The notes under the pieces were generated by a model that did no database searches, was not told the origin of the DNA, and was given only the letters and a program-made list of their open reading frames with translations. Of a stretch of 64,000 nt of DNA, positions 60,449 through 64,000 are shown piece by piece; position 1 is the first letter of the stretch; every line of letters begins with the position of its first letter. The stretch covers positions 1 to 64,000 of the forward strand of contig NZ_PVNH01000006.1 in the NCBI RefSeq assembly GCF_003001955.1. Direction: 5' to 3'. Made by a program: the position numbers and the translations under genes. Source of the DNA: Prauserella shujinwangii. Its GTDB lineage: Bacteria > Actinomycetota > Actinomycetes > Mycobacteriales > Pseudonocardiaceae.

Positions 60449-61672
60449 TCAGTCGGCGGCGCTCGCCGGCTCGGCGTAGGGTGAGCGGGCTCCGATGCTC
60501 GGCCCGGCGTTGCGCAGCGAGGCCACCACGGCCTCGGATCCGCGCTGCCGCATGGCCTGCTCGTAGTCCGCGATCGCGGCGGGCAGGGCCATCTCGCCAC
60601 GCGCCACCGCGCCCAGGGCCGCGCTCAGGTCCGCCGCGTCGCGCAACGCCGTGTTGGCCCCACGCCCGCCGATGGGCGCCATCGCGTGCGCCGCGTCGCC
60701 GAGCAGGGTGACCCGCGAGGGTTTCCAGGCGTCCAGTGGGAGGACCGCGCGGATCGACAGCGGGAAGATCGAGGACGTCTCGGCGGGCCGGACGAGGTCG
60801 AGCAACCCGGGGTGCCACCCGCCGAGCATGTCGAGCGCGAGCCCGCGCAGCTCGGCACCGCCGAGTTCGCGGAGCCGTGCGTCACCCACCGGGAAGTCCT
60901 CCACCCGTGCCAGCTGCAGCCACATCAGGTAGTCACCGACGCGGACCAGCTCGGCGTCCGGCGCGAGTTCGGCCGCCGCCCGATCCTGCGGTCGCCGCGA
61001 GCGGTACACGGCCATCGCCAACGTGCGGAAACCCGGCCCGTGCACCCCGGTGAAGCTGTTGTCCAGCTGCGGCGGCAACCCGGCTCCGAGGTCCGCCAGG
61101 GGTGTCTTCCCGGTGATGGCCCGGACGCCGGTGTCGTGCACCACCGCGTGCGGCAGCAGTGCCCGGCGCACGGCCGACTGGACGCCGTCCGCGGCGACCA
61201 GCACGTCGCCGCGCAGGGAACGTCCGTCGGAGAGCCGCGCCACGACACCGTCGCCGCCCGTCTCGACCTCGTCCACCGCGCGACCGAACAGCACCGCCCC
61301 ACCCAGCCGGGTCAGCAGGATCTGGCGCAGGGTCATCCGGTCCACCGCGGTGGGGGCGACCTCCGGTGCGAAACCGGCCACCCGCGCGTCACCGGCCCCG
61401 GTCTGCGTGAAGTGGTGGTCGAAGAACATCGCCTGCTGCGCTTCCGGGGTCCGGGTGGAGGTGGCGACGTAGAGCTCGTAGAGGTCCTCGGGCAGGCACT
61501 CGGCCAGCGCCGCGTGCCCCACCGCGTCGATGTGGATGCGATAGCCCTGCGGCCGGGAGTCCGGCGCGGGGTCCCGTTCGAGCACCGTGACCTCGATGCC
61601 CGCCCGGCGCAGGCCGTGCGCCAGGGCGAGCCCGCCCAGGCCGCCACCGGCGATCAGTACACGCAACGACAT
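60449..61672 (-). CDS. FAD-dependent monooxygenase
   Basis: A 407-residue flavoprotein hydroxylase (UbiH/PHBH superfamily). Dinucleotide motif LIAGGGLGGLALAHGLRRAG at residues 6-25, the middle DG motif VLVAADGVQSAVRRALL near 160, and the FAD-ribityl motif GDAAHAMAPIGGRGAN near 310. GAGGGG and GGAG precede the ATG. It follows the other monooxygenase gene by 55 bases, so both are probably co-transcribed. Hydroxylates an aromatic or related substrate using NAD(P)H. Confidence 0.92.
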   Translation of the reverse strand: MSLRVLIAGGGLGGLALAHGLRRAGIEVTVLERDPAPDSRPQGYRIHIDAVGHAALAECLPEDLYELYVATSTRTPEAQQAMFFDHHFTQTGAGDARVAGFAPEVAPTAVDRMTLRQILLTRLGGAVLFGRAVDEVETGGDGVVARLSDGRSLRGDVLVAADGVQSAVRRALLPHAVVHDTGVRAITGKTPLADLGAGLPPQLDNSFTGVHGPGFRTLAMAVYRSRRPQDRAAAELAPDAELVRVGDYLMWLQLARVEDFPVGDARLRELGGAELRGLALDMLGGWHPGLLDLVRPAETSSIFPLSIRAVLPLDAWKPSRVTLLGDAAHAMAPIGGRGANTALRDAADLSAALGAVARGEMALPAAIADYEQAMRQRGSEAVVASLRNAGPSIGARSPYAEPASAAD

Positions 61673-61727
61673 GCTGGCTCCGCACCCCTCGACTCGTGAC
61701 CGTTCTCCGTGGCTCCGGCGACCTCGC

Positions 61728-63356
61728 TCACGCACGAGCACCACCCCCGCCGGTCACCGCGTCCAGCAGGTCGTCGCAGTCGCGGGGCAGCCGGTCCCCC
61801 CGCCAGGCGACGTGCTGGTCGGGCCGGACCAGCACCAGGTCCCGCTCCCAGCACCGCCGGACGTGGTCGTCGTCGATCGCCAGGTGCTTGACCGGGATGC
61901 GCCGCCGCTCGGCGCGCTTCACCAGTTCCGCACCGGTTCCGTCGGCGGAGAAGTCCACCAGGGTCAGCCCGGAGTCGAACAGGTCGAACAGCGCCGTCCC
62001 GTCCGCCAGCTGGACCGAGGGCGCCCGGCCGCCCGGCCATGTCGACGCCGTGATCGCGTTCCACCGCCACGGCGGAGGCGTGTCCTCGTCGTCCCGCCGG
62101 ATCAGCGGCGAGGAGTAGCGGTATCCGAAGTGGATACCCAGATTGTCCATCTGGTACGTCTCGTGTTCCAGGAAGCCGGCGATGTGCTCGCGGCTCGCAC
62201 CGTCGGCGACCAGGCGGGGAAAGCGCAGCCACACCTCGAGCAGGTTGGCGCACATCTCGCGGTTGAACAGGGCCACCGGGCGCCGCTCCCGCTCGTAGGA
62301 GGCGGGCAGCCCGGGGCCGCCCCAGCCGTGGACCAGTGCGGCGAGCTTCCAGCCGAGGTCGACGGCATCGCCGATCCCGGTGTTCGCGCCGTGGCCACCG
62401 GTGGGATAGAACTGGTGCGCGGCGTCGCCGGCCAGGAAGACCCGGCCGCTGCGGTAGGACTCGGACACCGCCAGCCGCCCCTCCCACTCGACCACGTCGA
62501 GCACCTCGTCGACCCGGAAGTCCGCGCCGAGGCACTGGCGCATGTGGTCGACGGGATCGAGCGCCCGCACCCGGTCGTCGGCGAGGTGCACGGTGCCGGT
62601 CCAGGTCGCGTCCTCGTCCCGGGACACCAGCGTCAGCCCGCCCGCGGCGATCGTCAGGAATGCCCTGCCGTGGCGCCGCAGCACCGGGTCGGTGCTGCGG
62701 AAGTACACGTCGCGGTGCAGCGTGGTCGGTCCGTACTGCGCGACGGAGACGCCGAGGCGCTGCCGCACGGTGCTGTTCGCGCCGTCACACCCGGCGAGGT
62801 AGCCGGCGCGCACCGACCGGTGCCCGGCGCCGCCGGTGGCCCGCAGCTCGACGGTGACGTCGTCGTCCCCTTCGCGAAGGTCGACAAGCTCCCACCCTTC
62901 GCGGAAGTCCACCAGGTCGACCGAGCGCATCCGCTGGCGCAGGATGTCCTCGAGCAGGGAGCCCTGGACGCGCTGGTGCGCCTCCACCGGCACCGACCCG
63001 TCGTTGACGGACTCGATCCGGCGGGTCAGCTCGGCCGCCGACGGATAGTTCCACACCGCGATCGGCGGCTCCTGGAAGTCCCGGCTCCAGACGAAGTTGA
63101 ACGGGTGCCTCGGGTCGACGCCGCGCTCGCGGATCACCGTGGCCAGTCCGAGCCGCCGCAGGAACTCCATGCTGCGCCCGTTCAGGTAGTCCATCTTCGG
63201 GTGGCGGGACGGCCCGGTGGTCTTGTCCACCACCACGCTGCGCACACCGTGCCTGGCCAGTTCCAGTGCCAGCACCGCGCCCACGGGCCCGGCACCGGCG
63301 ACGACGACCGGAACCCGCTCGGATGTGCCGTGGCGCCGGCTTTCTCCCTCGTCCAT
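61728..63356 (-). CDS. FAD-dependent aromatic monooxygenase (MhpA/PgaE-like)
   Basis: A 542-residue aromatic hydroxylase. VVVAGAGPVGAVLALELARH at 16-35, DYLNGRSMEFLRRLG near 55, AGCDGANSTVRQRLGV near 190, FLAGDAAHQFYPTGGHGANT near 300, and a C-terminal thioredoxin-like domain (residues ~430-542) as in phenol hydroxylase, MhpA and aromatic polyketide hydroxylases. First gene of the minus-strand set here. Substrate could be a phenolic acid or an aromatic polyketide; rifamycin-monooxygenase-like activity is possible but not shown. Confidence 0.92.
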   Translation of the reverse strand: MDEGESRRHGTSERVPVVVAGAGPVGAVLALELARHGVRSVVVDKTTGPSRHPKMDYLNGRSMEFLRRLGLATVIRERGVDPRHPFNFVWSRDFQEPPIAVWNYPSAAELTRRIESVNDGSVPVEAHQRVQGSLLEDILRQRMRSVDLVDFREGWELVDLREGDDDVTVELRATGGAGHRSVRAGYLAGCDGANSTVRQRLGVSVAQYGPTTLHRDVYFRSTDPVLRRHGRAFLTIAAGGLTLVSRDEDATWTGTVHLADDRVRALDPVDHMRQCLGADFRVDEVLDVVEWEGRLAVSESYRSGRVFLAGDAAHQFYPTGGHGANTGIGDAVDLGWKLAALVHGWGGPGLPASYERERRPVALFNREMCANLLEVWLRFPRLVADGASREHIAGFLEHETYQMDNLGIHFGYRYSSPLIRRDDEDTPPPWRWNAITASTWPGGRAPSVQLADGTALFDLFDSGLTLVDFSADGTGAELVKRAERRRIPVKHLAIDDDHVRRCWERDLVLVRPDQHVAWRGDRLPRDCDDLLDAVTGGGGARA

Positions 63357-63442
63357 GATCCCTCCAGGCGAACGGGTGATGCGGCGGATGATCCCGTCTC
63401 GCGCCGAGCATGCCGTTGCCCGGCCACCGAGCGCGTCCCGTT

Positions 63443-63490
63443 TTCACGTGATTCCGGGGCTTCGCCAGGCCCCGGCGAAGCTCACGTGAA
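63443..63490. repeat. Nested inverted repeats in the monooxygenase/aspartate kinase divergent region
   Basis: Outer arms TTCACGTGA (63443-63451) and TCACGTGAA (63482-63490), each containing the perfect palindrome TCACGTGA, enclose an inner 8-bp stem GCTTCGCC (63459-63466) / GGCGAAGC (63474-63481); an overlapping CCGGGGC/GCCCCGG pair gives an alternative inner fold. The two TCACGTGA sites are 39 bases apart centre to centre. Probably operator DNA for one of the flanking genes. Confidence 0.6.
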
Positions 63491-63571
63491 CACGGGATGC
63501 CGGGTGGCATGGCCTGCCCCCAGTCTGGACCTCGGTACTCGCGGCATCCGGGTGGACGAAGGAAGTCTGGC

Positions 63572-64000
63572 ATGGCACCGATAGTCCGTAAGTACGGTGG
63601 CAGCTCGCTCGCCACCGTCGGCCACGTCCGCCGGGTCGCCGACGCGGTGGCCCTGGCACACCGGCAGCGCGGGCCACTGGTCGTCGTGGTGTCCGCGATG
63701 GGCGACACCACCGACGAGCTGCTCTCGCTCGTCGACGAGGCAGGCGGCAGCCGCACCGAACGGGAGACCGACCAGCTGCTGGCCACCGGCGAGACGGTGT
63801 CCGCGGCCGTGCTGAGCACGGTGCTCGGTTCGCTCGGTGTGCCCGCCGTGTCCCTCACCGGCGCCCAGGCGGGGATCCGGGCCCGGGGCAAGCACGGCGA
63901 GGGGCTGATCGAGGCCGTCGACACCCGACGAGTCCTCGCCACCCTCCACAGTGGCCGGACCGCGGTGGTCACCGGCTTCCAGGGGGTGGATCGCGACGGC
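63572..64000 (+). CDS. Aspartate kinase (partial, runs off the window)
   Basis: The first 143 codons of an aspartokinase: phosphate-binding KYGGSS at residues 7-12, VVVVSAMGDTTDELLSLVDE near 40, LLATGETVSAAVLS near 70 and VVTGFQGVDRDG at the edge. GAAGGAAG precedes the ATG. It phosphorylates L-aspartate at the start of Lys/Thr/Met synthesis. The sequence departs at many positions from the housekeeping actinobacterial Ask as I remember it, and it is divergent from aromatic monooxygenases rather than inside an ask-asd operon, so a specialised second copy is possible; the region downstream is not available. Confidence 0.9.
   Translation, partial: MAPIVRKYGGSSLATVGHVRRVADAVALAHRQRGPLVVVVSAMGDTTDELLSLVDEAGGSRTERETDQLLATGETVSAAVLSTVLGSLGVPAVSLTGAQAGIRARGKHGEGLIEAVDTRRVLATLHSGRTAVVTGFQGVDRDG

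Overview
The window is high-GC actinobacterial DNA, most likely from Amycolatopsis or a close relative in the Pseudonocardiaceae. The signs are very GC-rich third codon positions, many GTG starts, short or leaderless 5' ends with TAGCGT/TAGGTT-type -10 boxes, a WXG100 protein, and an N-acylamino acid racemase of 368 residues whose catalytic residues fall at the numbers I recall for the Amycolatopsis enzyme (K161, K163, D189, E214, D239, K263). No RNA gene, CRISPR array, prophage or intact insertion sequence was seen. The aspartate kinase gene runs off the right edge.

1-16 kb. A minus-strand, largely overlapping operon reads from 15935 down to 972: serine hydrolase (S12), oligopeptide-type ABC importer (binding lipoprotein, DppB, a DppC-DppD fusion, DppF), an S9 peptidase fused to a second S12 hydrolase, an M20 deacylase, a GNAT acyltransferase, the racemase and a PucR regulator. 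The last three enzymes match the known N-succinyl route that turns D-amino acids into L-amino acids. The S12 family includes D-aminopeptidases. I infer an uptake and salvage system for peptides containing D-amino acids. Divergent from it is valine/leucine dehydrogenase, preceded by a 12-codon branched-chain leader peptide and a terminator hairpin.

17-25 kb. A two-component system faces a small membrane protein and a CPBP protease. Then come a MOSC protein, a DUF1905 protein and a WXG100-type secreted protein with a small partner.

24-34 kb. An organic-acid catabolic region: a GntR-controlled operon (MFS, D-2-hydroxyacid dehydrogenase, DUF1446, DUF4387, alpha/beta hydrolase), a tartrate/malate-type dehydrogenase divergent from a LysR regulator, an HSL-type hydrolase and an MBL hydrolase. 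Two identical-arm 19-bp sites sit at matching distances from both LysR-target promoters.

34-52 kb. An ABC exporter/two-component operon, several AraC-type regulators beside small enzymes, a BASS transporter, a sterol-desaturase-like protein, a zinc-independent L36 paralogue under a Zur-like box, a PadR/erythromycin-esterase pair, a large LuxR ATPase regulator and an SDR protein that lacks its catalytic residues.

52-64 kb. A catechol branch (catA, catB, IclR regulator, cyclase-family hydrolase) without catC, then TetR/WrbA, a DHA2 efflux pump with a 10-codon upstream ORF, two FAD monooxygenases and a divergent aspartate kinase. This looks like aromatic/quinone metabolism and efflux.
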